Shown: positions 48,017 through 57,600 of the stretch, one piece after another
How positions within the stretch are numbered: the first letter of the stretch is position 1
How the letters are laid out: each line of letters begins with the position of its first letter
Assembly: GCF_000469585.1 (NCBI RefSeq)
Contig: NZ_AWNK01000001.1
Coordinates: 62,731-126,730 of the forward strand
Length of the DNA: 64,000 bases
Direction: 5' to 3'
From: Chrysiogenes arsenatis DSM 11915
GTDB taxonomy: Bacteria; Chrysiogenota; Chrysiogenetes; Chrysiogenales; Chrysiogenaceae
Program-made: the position numbers and the translations under genes
The notes under the pieces: generated by a model
Database searches by the model: none
Told to the model about the DNA's origin: nothing
The model's input: only the letters and a program-made list of their open reading frames with translations

Positions 48017-50008
48017 TTACGTATAACTGGCGGCGTCTTGTAAGGCTTGTTCTTTCCCGGCGGCGAGTGTGTCGCGTACCATTTTGACCAGTGGGATGAC
48101 TTCGTCGTAGTAACTGTCACTGGTCAGAATGGAGTTGATTTGCCCTTCGCGCGGATTGTCAAAGGCGTCTGGCATGTTGAGGTATTGCGACTCAAAACGG
48201 ATCATTGGGGCTTGGATGATGGGGAGTACGAGGGCGACGTAATGCTCGTCGCGCATGGCTCTGGTGGCAGCGCGCTTGATTTCGAGGTCGCGGTAATCTT
48301 TGAAAATTTCCTTGGGATTGTAATCCTCTGCTGTTGCGTTGTCGTAGACGTAATCCTTGTATTTCAAAAGAATTTCCTGAGCATGGTCGCTGGCCTTTGT
48401 CAACGCTTCGAGGTTAGCGTCGGTCACGGCAATCGCCTGTTCGAGTCGGCTGGCGACACGCAGGAGATCGTCTTTGGGGGTCAAAACAGCGCTATCGGCA
48501 GCTTTGGTTAAAATTTCGACTATTTCATGGTGGGGCTGTGTGGCGAGGTGCGCTTCAATCGCTGTTTGAAACGGGATATGGTCAGCGCCTTCAATATACG
48601 CCCCGCCTTCGGTGGCGTTAATGACGGTCGTTCCTTGTTTAACGGCATCATAAATATCTGTTTTATAGTGGTTCAAGAAAAGTTGCCAGATGGCGTTCGA
48701 CGGAACCTCGCCACCATAATAGCCCGGGAGCTGCACCAAGTCTTTACGATTTTTAGGGACATAGATCCCTTGATGATGACCGAGTACCATCCCTTCGGCG
48801 TGGGTTTGCCCGCCGGGGCCGTAGGCCAGATCTTGGCCAATCAGGATAATCGGATCACAGCCAAGGGTGGTGGCGATGTTAAAGCCCATGTTGGCCGCTG
48901 AGCCTTTAATGTAGAGCAGGCCGCGATCAATCTGGAGCCAGCTAAACTGCTTATAGCCACGATAGCAAATCAGCTTACGCCCTTTGCACGCTTCATACAC
49001 TTCTGGCACGACGATGGGGGCAGCAGCAAAAAACATATCATCGCCAAAGTCAAAGCCTTCGATCAGTTTCAGCACGTTGTCGACCCGTTCGAGCGAGGTC
49101 ACGATATGCGGACGGATACCGGCACTGGTGAGTGGTCCAAGTGACGATTCGGGAGCGAGGATTATGGCTTGACCTTGGTCGTAGACTTGTTTGAGCAGCG
49201 GGAGTTGTTTTTTCAGGCTAGGACCGGTGGCGGCAATAATGGCGGGTACGCTTTTGAACTTATTAAAACAACTATTGATGCCGGGGTTATCGGCGATGTG
49301 TTTGAGATTGAGGATCATGTTTTCGATTCCGACGAGAGCATCGTGCGGATCGTTGCCAAAAAACACCATCGTTTGCGTGAGTGCTTGGTTGTAAGCTTTG
49401 ACCGCGCCGAGGTAGTAGTCTTTCGCGATAGAAAAAAGGTTCGGCATAATCATGTACGAGGTTGAGCGGGCTTGAAGCATCAGCCACTGGAATTCCATGA
49501 TGAGATTCCAAAAAAGCGGGTAGAGTTCCTGACTTTCGATGCCAACAATGTAGTGAATATTTTTCTGCGCAAAATAGGGGATTAAATCAACACATCCTAT
49601 GGCTATTTTCAGCACTTCGGGATCGCGTTCAATCACTACAATACTGCTGGTTTCCATTTTATCGGGATGGTTGAAGAATCCAGCAAGATGATATCCGATG
49701 CCATGACCAAGAAAAATCATGGTGCGCGAGTAGGGCTTCATCTGATCAAAACATTCTTGCTCGCAATAGGTGACAGGGTTTTCGCCAAATGGGCCGCTCA
49801 GTGATTTCCACTCGTCACCATCACGCAGGTGAAGACGGGGAATATTATTCTCATAGAGGGAGATGCCATAACGATTGGTGAGAGGAGTTTTTTCGATGAG
49901 TTTGGCGAGATCTGGGCGACATTGCTTGAGCGCTTTGAGGTTGTTCTTATAGATTTGCTGGTCATAGCCGATTTTATCTGCGGTAACAATTTTTTCCTCT
50001 ATCGACAT
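48017..50008 (-). CDS. Maf-type motility accessory glycosyltransferase (DUF115)
   Basis: A 663-residue protein of the motility accessory factor family, cytoplasmic enzymes that move nonulosonic or related sugars to flagellin Ser/Thr. The N-terminal region has ILDKxx-like features, and the central DUF115 core shows SVPAIIAATGPSLKKQLP near residue 255. A later IILIGQDLAYGPGGQTHAEG block lies near 388, with ATEGGAYIEG near 465. Length fits Maf. It is divergent from a sugar-synthesis operon and leads the NRPS, so it is the likely transfer step of the whole locus. Confidence 0.9.
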   Translation of the reverse strand: MSIEEKIVTADKIGYDQQIYKNNLKALKQCRPDLAKLIEKTPLTNRYGISLYENNIPRLHLRDGDEWKSLSGPFGENPVTYCEQECFDQMKPYSRTMIFLGHGIGYHLAGFFNHPDKMETSSIVVIERDPEVLKIAIGCVDLIPYFAQKNIHYIVGIESQELYPLFWNLIMEFQWLMLQARSTSYMIMPNLFSIAKDYYLGAVKAYNQALTQTMVFFGNDPHDALVGIENMILNLKHIADNPGINSCFNKFKSVPAIIAATGPSLKKQLPLLKQVYDQGQAIILAPESSLGPLTSAGIRPHIVTSLERVDNVLKLIEGFDFGDDMFFAAAPIVVPEVYEACKGRKLICYRGYKQFSWLQIDRGLLYIKGSAANMGFNIATTLGCDPIILIGQDLAYGPGGQTHAEGMVLGHHQGIYVPKNRKDLVQLPGYYGGEVPSNAIWQLFLNHYKTDIYDAVKQGTTVINATEGGAYIEGADHIPFQTAIEAHLATQPHHEIVEILTKAADSAVLTPKDDLLRVASRLEQAIAVTDANLEALTKASDHAQEILLKYKDYVYDNATAEDYNPKEIFKDYRDLEIKRAATRAMRDEHYVALVLPIIQAPMIRFESQYLNMPDAFDNPREGQINSILTSDSYYDEVIPLVKMVRDTLAAGKEQALQDAASYT

Positions 50009-50081
50009 CGCTTTCCCCCTGTGTGATGATTCTCTTTGGTAAATTTATGCACATATTCTGCCAATCTTTTCGGGAGGTTTT

Positions 50082-51074
50082 ATGCAAACCTGTAACTATC
50101 CTGATACGGTGCTCATTCTCGGCTTTGGTTCTATTGGACGACGGTACGCGCGCTTATTGACTGGGCGCGTCCCTCATATCTTGGTATGCGATCCGGCATA
50201 CAATGTTACCGTTGCACAAGAACCTCATTATCATGGTATCAATTTCTATCACACTCTGGACGATCTGACCACTGTGCCGCAAGCGGTATTGATATGCACT
50301 CCAAATAGTGATCATTTGACGTCGCTGGAGCGGGTACTGGCGTGGCAGGTTCCGGTTTTTATCGAAAAACCGCTGTGTGTGGCGGCAACCGAGCAACTGG
50401 ACACGTTAGAGGCACAGATCGAGAGTAAAAAAATCCCCACAATGGTCAGTTGTAATATGCGTTTTCATCCTGGGTTGCAAATAGTGCGTCGCATGGTGCA
50501 GTCGCAGGAGTTTGGTCGTGTGCTCCATTTCCGCTTTGAGTTTGGTTTCGACTTGCGACAGTGGCGCCCATGGCAAGATTATCGTCAATCATACAGCGCA
50601 CGCAAAGATCTTGGTGGTGGTATTTTACTGGATGCCATTCACGAAATTGATCTGGCACAGTCTATCTTCGGTTCTTTGCAGATCGAGTTTTTACGCAACA
50701 GTAATGTGGGGCACCTTGGCATCGAAACCGAAGAAATCGCGGAGCTGGCCGTTCGCTGCGCGGGAACGCTGGGTACGATTCACCTTGATTATTTGCAACA
50801 CCGTTATACACGGCAAGCAAAAGTGATATGTGAAAAAGGGACAATCGGCTGGGATTTTCATGCGAACATGGTTCAAGTTTGGCGTGGACAGGACGAAAAG
50901 GATACAGTAAGGTCTGCCGCGTATCAATTCAATGTTGACGATATGTACACCGCTCAGATGGACGACTTCTTTTTGCGAGTCCAAAAGGCGGAAGCGTGTC
51001 AGAACCCTTTTTCCGAGGCCGCTGGGTTGATTCGTGAACTTGACCGCGCCAAACAACATTGGGGTTGTGTGTGA
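50082..51074 (+). CDS. Gfo/Idh/MocA-type oxidoreductase
   Basis: A 330-residue NAD(P)-dependent enzyme. The Rossmann motif GFGSIGRRYARLL is near residue 13, and the EKPL motif with catalytic Lys near 93 (FIEKPLCVAA) is followed by an Asp/His pair in DLGGGILLDAIHEIDL near 175. Such enzymes oxidise or epimerise sugars, and several act in flagellin amino-sugar pathways (PtmF-like). GGGAGG precedes the ATG. Its stop overlaps the next start by four bases. It heads the plus-strand sugar operon opposite maf. Confidence 0.9.
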   Translation: MQTCNYPDTVLILGFGSIGRRYARLLTGRVPHILVCDPAYNVTVAQEPHYHGINFYHTLDDLTTVPQAVLICTPNSDHLTSLERVLAWQVPVFIEKPLCVAATEQLDTLEAQIESKKIPTMVSCNMRFHPGLQIVRRMVQSQEFGRVLHFRFEFGFDLRQWRPWQDYRQSYSARKDLGGGILLDAIHEIDLAQSIFGSLQIEFLRNSNVGHLGIETEEIAELAVRCAGTLGTIHLDYLQHRYTRQAKVICEKGTIGWDFHANMVQVWRGQDEKDTVRSAAYQFNVDDMYTAQMDDFFLRVQKAEACQNPFSEAAGLIRELDRAKQHWGCV

Positions 51075-51784
51075 TACTTGCTCTTCTCCAAGCCCGTTCA
51101 TCTTCCAATCGCCTCCCCGGAAAAGTGCTCAAACCTATACTCGGTAAGCCGATGATTTTGCACCAGATGGAGCGCGTCGCACGTAGTAGACACATTGACC
51201 AACTTGTCTTGGTAACAAGCACCGATCCTGCGGATGACGAGCTTGCTACGACGGTGCGCACCGCTGGTTTTGAAGTTTTTCGTGGATCACTTGATAATGT
51301 ACTCGAACGCTTTGTTCTGGCTACCAAGCACTATGGGGGTGAAATCGTTGTCCGGCTCACCGGCGATTGTCCACTCCATGATCCAGACGTGATTGATGCC
51401 GTTATTAGCACAATGGTAGCAACTCCGGCTGATTATGTTTCTAATACGCTACGCTACACGTGGCCGGATGGCCTTGACGTAGAAGTGGTACGCGCCGAAG
51501 CGCTCTTTGCCGCTCACGCGCTGACCGAATCACCTTTCGACCGTGAACACGTAACGCCGTTTATTCGCACTCATGTTGGTGATAGTGCGTGTGGCAATTT
51601 TACGAGTCTTAATGTGGTTGGCCCAAGTGATTTTAGCGGACTGCGCTGGACGGTGGATTATCCCGAAGATTTTGCCTTTGTAGAGCTAGTGTACGCTGCG
51701 CTTTACGATATAAATCCATACTTTACATGGCTTGATATCATTTCGCTCCTGATTCAACAACCCGCAATGATCCGCCGGAGTTAG
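51071..51784 (+). CDS. SpsF-type cytidylyltransferase
   Basis: About 237 residues from the GTG at 51071, which overlaps the previous stop as GTGA. The N-terminal ALLQARSSSNRLPGKVL is the nucleotide-binding loop of the NeuA/SpsF cytidylyltransferase family, followed by TGDCPLHDPDVID near residue 98. It should activate an acidic sugar (nonulosonic or similar) with CTP. The later RWTVDYPEDFAFV block is characteristic of SpsF. The gene sits with dehydrogenase, aminotransferase and acetyltransferase genes, but no neuB synthase is visible here. Confidence 0.9.
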   Translation: MILALLQARSSSNRLPGKVLKPILGKPMILHQMERVARSRHIDQLVLVTSTDPADDELATTVRTAGFEVFRGSLDNVLERFVLATKHYGGEIVVRLTGDCPLHDPDVIDAVISTMVATPADYVSNTLRYTWPDGLDVEVVRAEALFAAHALTESPFDREHVTPFIRTHVGDSACGNFTSLNVVGPSDFSGLRWTVDYPEDFAFVELVYAALYDINPYFTWLDIISLLIQQPAMIRRS

Positions 51785-51789
51785 CTGCT

Positions 51790-53118
51790 ATGTCTCAACC
51801 TTCTGACCGTTACCACCTTTCACGCCAAGCGCAAATGCACTATCAAACCCTTGTCCCCGGGGGAGCGCACACCTACTCTAAAGCGGCCGATCAGTTTCCG
51901 TACTTAGCGCCAGGAATGATTGCGCGTGGCCAAGGGGCACACGTGTGGGATTTGGATGGCAACGAATACATTGATTGGTCGATGGGTTTAACATCGGTTT
52001 CGCTTGGACACGCCTACGAGCCAGTACTGGCGGCAGTACGCGCGGAGCTGGAAAAAGGGCTGAACTTTCAGCGCCCATCGCAAACGGAATACGAAGCCGC
52101 GCAGTTTATTCTGAACCATTTCGGCGGCAAGTATGACATGGTGAAGTTTGCCAAAAATGGATCGACGGTGACCACGGCGGCCATAAAACTGGCGCGTGGC
52201 TATACGGGTAAAAGTCACGTTGTCTATTGCCGCTCCCACCCTTTTTTCAGTTATGATGATTGGTTTATTGGAACAACCGCTTGCGATAAAGGGATCCCTT
52301 CTGCGGGAAAGTCGCTCGCGTTGGGTTTTGATTACAACGATACGGACGGTTTGACGCAAATTTTCGCTGAACATGGGGATGATATTGCCTGTGTGATTTT
52401 AGAGCCGATGAACGGGATCGAACCGACACCAAATTTTTTTCCAGTTATTCAGGACTTATGCCAACGGTATGGCGCTCTTTTTATTCTTGATGAAATGATT
52501 ACTGGTTTTAAGTGGAATATTCGTGGTGCTCAGGCGGTGTATGATATCACTCCAGATCTTGCCACATGGGGCAAAGGGATGGCCAACGGGTTTTCAGCCT
52601 GCGCATTAACTGGGCGTCGCGAAATTATGCAACAAGGGGGGATTGAAGCAGGTCGGGAACGACTTTTTCTGATTTCCACCACGCATGGCGCCGAAACGGT
52701 GTCTTTGGCGGCGATGATGGCGACGATTTCGGAGATGGAAAATAATGGTATTATTCCCGACAATCATCGCCGTGCTGCTGTGCTGAAATATGAGCTGGAG
52801 GCGCTGATCGCGGCGCATGGCTTAAACGATTACATTCAACTGCGCAACCATATCGCAATGCTGCACACGCACACCTGCAATCGTGCGGGAAATATTGACC
52901 TTGGGATGAAAACCTTGCTGATGCAAGAGCTAATTGCCCGTGGTCTGCTGTGGCAGGGGATTTTCTACACGACGTGGAGTCATGGCGAAGCAGAAATTGA
53001 GCAGACACTGCAGGCCTTTGCCGGAGCGCTGCCAGTGTATCGTCAGGCGTTAGAAGATGGCTGGGAGAAATACTTGGTTGGTAATCCGGTCAAGCCGGTA
53101 TTTCGGAAGGTGAATTAA
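51790..53118 (+). CDS. Class III PLP-dependent aminotransferase (glutamate-1-semialdehyde aminomutase-like)
   Basis: A 442-residue enzyme. The protein opens with a GGAHTYSKAADQFPYLAPG stretch, then VWDLDGNEYIDWSMG near residue 55. FILDEMITGFKW near 235 binds the cofactor, and the Schiff-base Lys lies in TWGKGMANGFS near 263. It resembles HemL, but homologues in sugar loci are probably amino-transferring or mutase enzymes on keto-sugars rather than haem enzymes. The CMP-sugar gene lies directly upstream and the GNAT gene one base downstream, which supports the glycan role. Confidence 0.9.
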   Translation: MSQPSDRYHLSRQAQMHYQTLVPGGAHTYSKAADQFPYLAPGMIARGQGAHVWDLDGNEYIDWSMGLTSVSLGHAYEPVLAAVRAELEKGLNFQRPSQTEYEAAQFILNHFGGKYDMVKFAKNGSTVTTAAIKLARGYTGKSHVVYCRSHPFFSYDDWFIGTTACDKGIPSAGKSLALGFDYNDTDGLTQIFAEHGDDIACVILEPMNGIEPTPNFFPVIQDLCQRYGALFILDEMITGFKWNIRGAQAVYDITPDLATWGKGMANGFSACALTGRREIMQQGGIEAGRERLFLISTTHGAETVSLAAMMATISEMENNGIIPDNHRRAAVLKYELEALIAAHGLNDYIQLRNHIAMLHTHTCNRAGNIDLGMKTLLMQELIARGLLWQGIFYTTWSHGEAEIEQTLQAFAGALPVYRQALEDGWEKYLVGNPVKPVFRKVN

Positions 53119-53119
53119 T

Positions 53120-53695
53120 ATGCCCACGGCTCACCCCGCATACGCCACAGGCGTAAAGACGTATCTGACAAAAATGGTGCTGGAGCTTGTCAGTGAACGG
53201 TACGTGCGCTGGATGAGTGACCCGGGAGTCACACGCACGCTGGTTGCTGGTCGTTACCCCGAAGACATGGAAAGTATTCGTCGTTTTGTCCAAGTTCACA
53301 TGGCGCCACCCCATGTTTTTCTCGCTATTTTCTGGCAGGAAACGGATGAACATATCGGCAATGTGAAACTCACGGTCGACGCCTTAAATCGGCGTGGTGA
53401 GTTTTCTATTGTGATTGGCGAAAAAGATTTTTGGGGCAAAGGTGTTTCGACTGAGGTGACCGCGCTGATGCTTGAAATTGCTTTCTGCCGCCTGAACCTT
53501 CACCGCGTTTTTCTTGGTGTGAATAGTGGGAACGTTGCGGCAATAAAGTCCTATCAAAAAGTCGGTTTTGTTGAAGAAGGACGTGCGCGGCAGGAGATGT
53601 TTGTTGATGGGAAATACGAAGATCGCGTGATTATGGGGATTCTGGCCAAAGAGTATTTTGCACAGAAAAATGCCGATAACGTGTCAAGAATATGA
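53120..53695 (+). CDS. GNAT N-acetyltransferase (PseH/SpsD-like)
   Basis: A 191-residue RimJ/RimL-type acetyltransferase. VRWMSDPGVTRTL near residue 30 and IGNVKLTV near 75 lead to the acetyl-CoA loop GKGVSTEVTALM near 105. LHRVFLGVNSGNVAAIKSYQKVGF then follows, the usual signature. Homologues in flagellin sugar pathways acetylate an amino sugar. It is the last gene before the decayed HEPN-like gene and the AT-rich block. Confidence 0.9.
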   Translation: MPTAHPAYATGVKTYLTKMVLELVSERYVRWMSDPGVTRTLVAGRYPEDMESIRRFVQVHMAPPHVFLAIFWQETDEHIGNVKLTVDALNRRGEFSIVIGEKDFWGKGVSTEVTALMLEIAFCRLNLHRVFLGVNSGNVAAIKSYQKVGFVEEGRARQEMFVDGKYEDRVIMGILAKEYFAQKNADNVSRI

Positions 53696-53730
53696 CTGCT
53701 CTATAAAAGCTTTCCATAAGCGACCAACTC

Positions 53731-54129
53731 GTGTATCGCTTTTCAACGTTGCAAGATACTATGGGAGCAAAGCTTTTTAAGCCAGCGTTCCTTTATCTTG
53801 GGGAAAATATCGACAAGCCGTTTATCGATATCCTCAAACAACTCGAACACATTGATATTCTTAGCGTTGATGAGTGGTTTGAAATACGTGACTTGCGAAA
53901 CGAAATTGCGCGCAACTACGAAGCCAATGAATCTGTGATCATAAAGCGAGGGCTTTATGATGATATTGAAACGCTGAGAATCATGAAGGATCTGCGAAAC
54001 ACTATTGCCTACGAGTATATAGTAGAAGACCTTGTAGAAGTTTTTGAGGAAGTTTTGAGGTACACGAAAACATTGACGGAAATAATTCGTCGCACCTTGT
54101 CTTACATTCAAATTCACCTCCAATCCTGA
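53731..54129 (+). pseudogene. HEPN/HepT-like toxin remnant, N-terminally shortened
   Basis: A GTG-started 132-residue frame opening with YRFSTLQDTMGAKLFKPAF, a typical internal phrase of HEPN proteins encoded beside MNT nucleotidyltransferase antitoxins. Relatives have about 40 more N-terminal residues; here an in-frame TAA at 53704 cuts that part off. Two possible RNase motifs, RNEIARNY and RNTIAYEY, both lack the His of RX4HXY (Arg and Tyr respectively), each one base from CAC. No MNT antitoxin gene is beside it. It is most likely an inactive relic. An alternative is an adapted protein of unknown use. Confidence 0.5.
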
Positions 54130-54141
54130 ACGGAGCCACAC

Positions 54142-54669
54142 ATGCACTGTTTTTCCATCCAGAATATTCCAGATATTTTATCCAGTAACGCAATCTGGCA
54201 GTCTGCTACCGATTGGATTTTACAATTTGCCGATACTGCACCGGAGGGGATATACGAAATCATAGGGCGTGATATGTACGTAAATTTGCACAGCTATTAC
54301 ACACTTCCCTTTAATGAATGTCGATTTGAAAGCCATTTACACTATATCGACCTCCAGTATTGCATTGCCGGAGGCGAACGCATAGAACACGCAGCAGCGG
54401 ATTTATTGGAGCGCAACGGCGAATACGACGCAGTAAAGGACTTTCAGTATTACGCTACGTCATCTAGCATCAAAACCCAAATGATTGATCTGAATCCTGG
54501 GATATGCGGAATATTCTTCCCCGGCGAAGCCCACAAACCAAAAATACATAATCAGAGAGATCCGCATATAAAAAAATTGGTTGTAAAAATCCACCAAAAG
54601 CTGCTGTCACCCACCTCGCATATTATACAACAAGTGAATAAGCAGCAGGAGGGTGCATGCTTTCAATAA
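54142..54669 (+). CDS. YhcH/YjgK/YiaL family protein
   Basis: A 175-residue single-domain cupin-like protein. YEIIGRDMYVNLHSYYT near residue 40, FESHLHYIDLQYCIAGGERI near 70 and FFPGEAHKPKI near 130 match the DUF386 family with its His/Glu/His metal site. Members include EbgC/NanQ-like proteins linked to sialic-acid anomer handling, so a sugar role fits the neighbourhood. GGAG-like sequence precedes the ATG. Its end overlaps the next gene by 13 bases. Confidence 0.85.
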   Translation: MHCFSIQNIPDILSSNAIWQSATDWILQFADTAPEGIYEIIGRDMYVNLHSYYTLPFNECRFESHLHYIDLQYCIAGGERIEHAAADLLERNGEYDAVKDFQYYATSSSIKTQMIDLNPGICGIFFPGEAHKPKIHNQRDPHIKKLVVKIHQKLLSPTSHIIQQVNKQQEGACFQ

Positions 54670-57600
54670 GTTTTGGTCACCAGAAATGGGCTAAATGGGA
54701 CAAGTTTCTTCAGCAAAGTAAATTTGAATCATATATTTTAGATCTAACTGAAACACTTCTTAGTGCCAACGCTGGTAATTTATCCGAGATATTCGGAGCC
54801 TTTCACAAGATAGAAACCGTACATAGTGTTTTTCAAAAACCTCAATTTGCCCCCATATATGCGGAGTTGTTCGCGATTATACGCGATCAGGTTTTCATTC
54901 CACTTTGCCGCAAGCAAGAGTTTAATTATGACTTCCTTTGGGCATTGCAAATATTACGCGACGGAAACATACGCCCCCAAGTAACGTCAATCAGCCAGCA
55001 GTTCCGGCACGAAATCACAATCGCGCACCAAAATCTGCCAAACAATACGATGGATAAATTTATTCTTTCAAACGTCTTGTTGTTTCTAGATGTACTTGAT
55101 GGACATAATTGGGATGAAACTAGAGTGCTCTTTACTCAGCGCTATGCCGATGTGATTACCCATGAGGTGGTACAAGGCCACAACGACCTTAACGTAATAC
55201 GTCGCCTTTGTCATTTTTTATATAAAAACCTTGATGATGCAATTTTTATCTTCCGTGATTATGTTTATTCCAGTGCCTTCTGGGAAAAAGACGAACTCAC
55301 ACAGAAAGCTAATATTTTCTGGGCTGTTTCCATATTGTGGAATGTGTATAACGCAGAAACCAACTGGCTTCAGCTATATGAAAAATGGTTGGAGCTATTT
55401 CTGCGTGCCATTGACGAAGACAGAAGGGAGCTTGTTTTCTTTCTACACTACCCGCTTTCGCACGTGTATTTTAATTTGACTCATACTCAGGATGAATGGA
55501 AAAAGTTTAACGATGAGGTAGAGATACCTTTATCGCACTATGTCGAGCTGTTGTGTCAGAAAATCCCGATTGCTCCGGTTTCCCGAGAGTGTAAAGGCAG
55601 CGGTTCGTTGAAAATCGCTTATGTCTACGATCGACTTGTTGGTAATTCACCAGGCAAGCTGCTGGTATCGCATTTGCAAACACTGTGTGCAGACAATCAA
55701 GCTCAGCATCAGTACTATGTGTATGACATTGGATATATCGAAAAAAGCCATTCTGATCCGCAGTATATAGACATGGTACGACAAGCCGGCGCACAGTATA
55801 TAAACGCCCATACCCTGTGTAACGCCAATCAACAATATGGACTTTACTACAACCATTTTGAAAAATGCTTACTGCTCCGCAATCACATGATAGACCAGCA
55901 AATAGATGTCATGATTGCCTGCAACAACCGTGAAACATTTAATTTTCTTTTTGCCAGCCGAAGCGCACCAATTCAGATATATTGGTGCCATGGGAATTTT
56001 AAGTACGATGTTTCGGGTATTGATAAACGCATTACGCACATCGGCTCAAAACTTCACGACGAGCCATTCATTTTTCATCGCTTTGCCCTTGCCCAAGATC
56101 AGAGTTTCCTTGGTGGTGAAAAAGCTGATGATCTGCGCGCAGCCCAAACAAGAAGACAACAGTTTCCGCCGGGGACTATTATTCTCGGAAGCATCGGGCG
56201 CTATATCAAACTTGAAAGTCGGCCATATCTTGAAGCGGTCGCCACTATTATGCAAATGTATCCACAATGCATTTATCTCGCCTGCGGTGGTGGCGGGGAA
56301 GATAATATCCGCACGATCACATACGAGCTTGGCATTGCTGATCGCTTTTATTTTGAAGGGTGGGTCGATGCTAACATCTATGCACATATCATAGATGTTT
56401 ATCTCAATACATTTCCTCTGCCAAGTGGCGAGAGTGTAAATGAATACTTGGTCGCTAACAATGGAGCAGGGGTCGTTTCATTTCGTTTTGATGTTGTAGA
56501 TCCGGATGACTATATGTCTTTTTATCAAAATTCGTTGTCGCAAGGATTACTCGCCTTCGACGAGTATGTAAGTTGTGCATTAGAAATGATTGCTACGGTT
56601 AATATGCATGGCAGTGAGTTTTCACGGGACTTAATGATGACGCACAATCACGAAAAGGGTATCATTAGTACCATTAACATGCAATCTAGTGCAGCAGAGC
56701 AAATGAAAGAAAAATCCATCATCGTGCGCAGTAGATTTCCAGTAGATAGTGTATTTGTTGGAGGAAACGGAAGGATTGAAGCCTTAAGTGCTGATTATTT
56801 AGCATTTATCGCAAAGCTATTACATAGATCTCCGTTCTTAATCTATGTCCATTGTGGTGGCGGCGACGCAGAAATATTGAGAGATTTTTTTCAGAGAGAG
56901 TCGTTAACTGAACGATACCATTTGAAATCAAACGTCAATGCCCTTCATTTCGTTGCAGACATCATAATAAGCCCCTTTGCTTACGCGGCCGATTCACTTA
57001 AGGTCGATTCAATTACGACATTGCGCATTATGAATCATCTTTTAAACAATAATCGCCATCCAGAAGCTTTACTGCTTTGGAAAGCAATGACGTTCTCGAA
57101 GCATGTACTAAATACTTTTTCATACGCCCCCCATCTTGCTGCTATGGTTACTTGCAAACTAAAACAAATTTCTCAACTGGACATCGGTCAGCTAGAACGT
57201 ATGTTTTCGCAGTGCCAAGATGCCAGTAGGCAGGTTAGATGTATTGCTTACCTTGCATCACAGGCTCACCATTCGCTTGTAAAGCGTTTTATTGCTTGTG
57301 TTCCATATTCGACACTACCAAACAGAGACATAATAGGACGTTTAGGTGCTATTTGCCTTCTCTACAGCGATGAGATTAATCTGCTTGAGATCGTAGAGAC
57401 AATTTACTCTGGCGATACGACTTATATTGCCGAAGAAATGTGCCGCTCTTGGGGAAATAACACGGAACAATCCATAGATAAGCAGTTGAGTGCGTTAAGA
57501 ATTAAATTCCTAGAAAGCATTATTCACAGGACGCCAGAATGCTATCTGGATTATTTAGATAAAGTATTACAAAATCATCACGTAACGGGCAGATTTGGTT

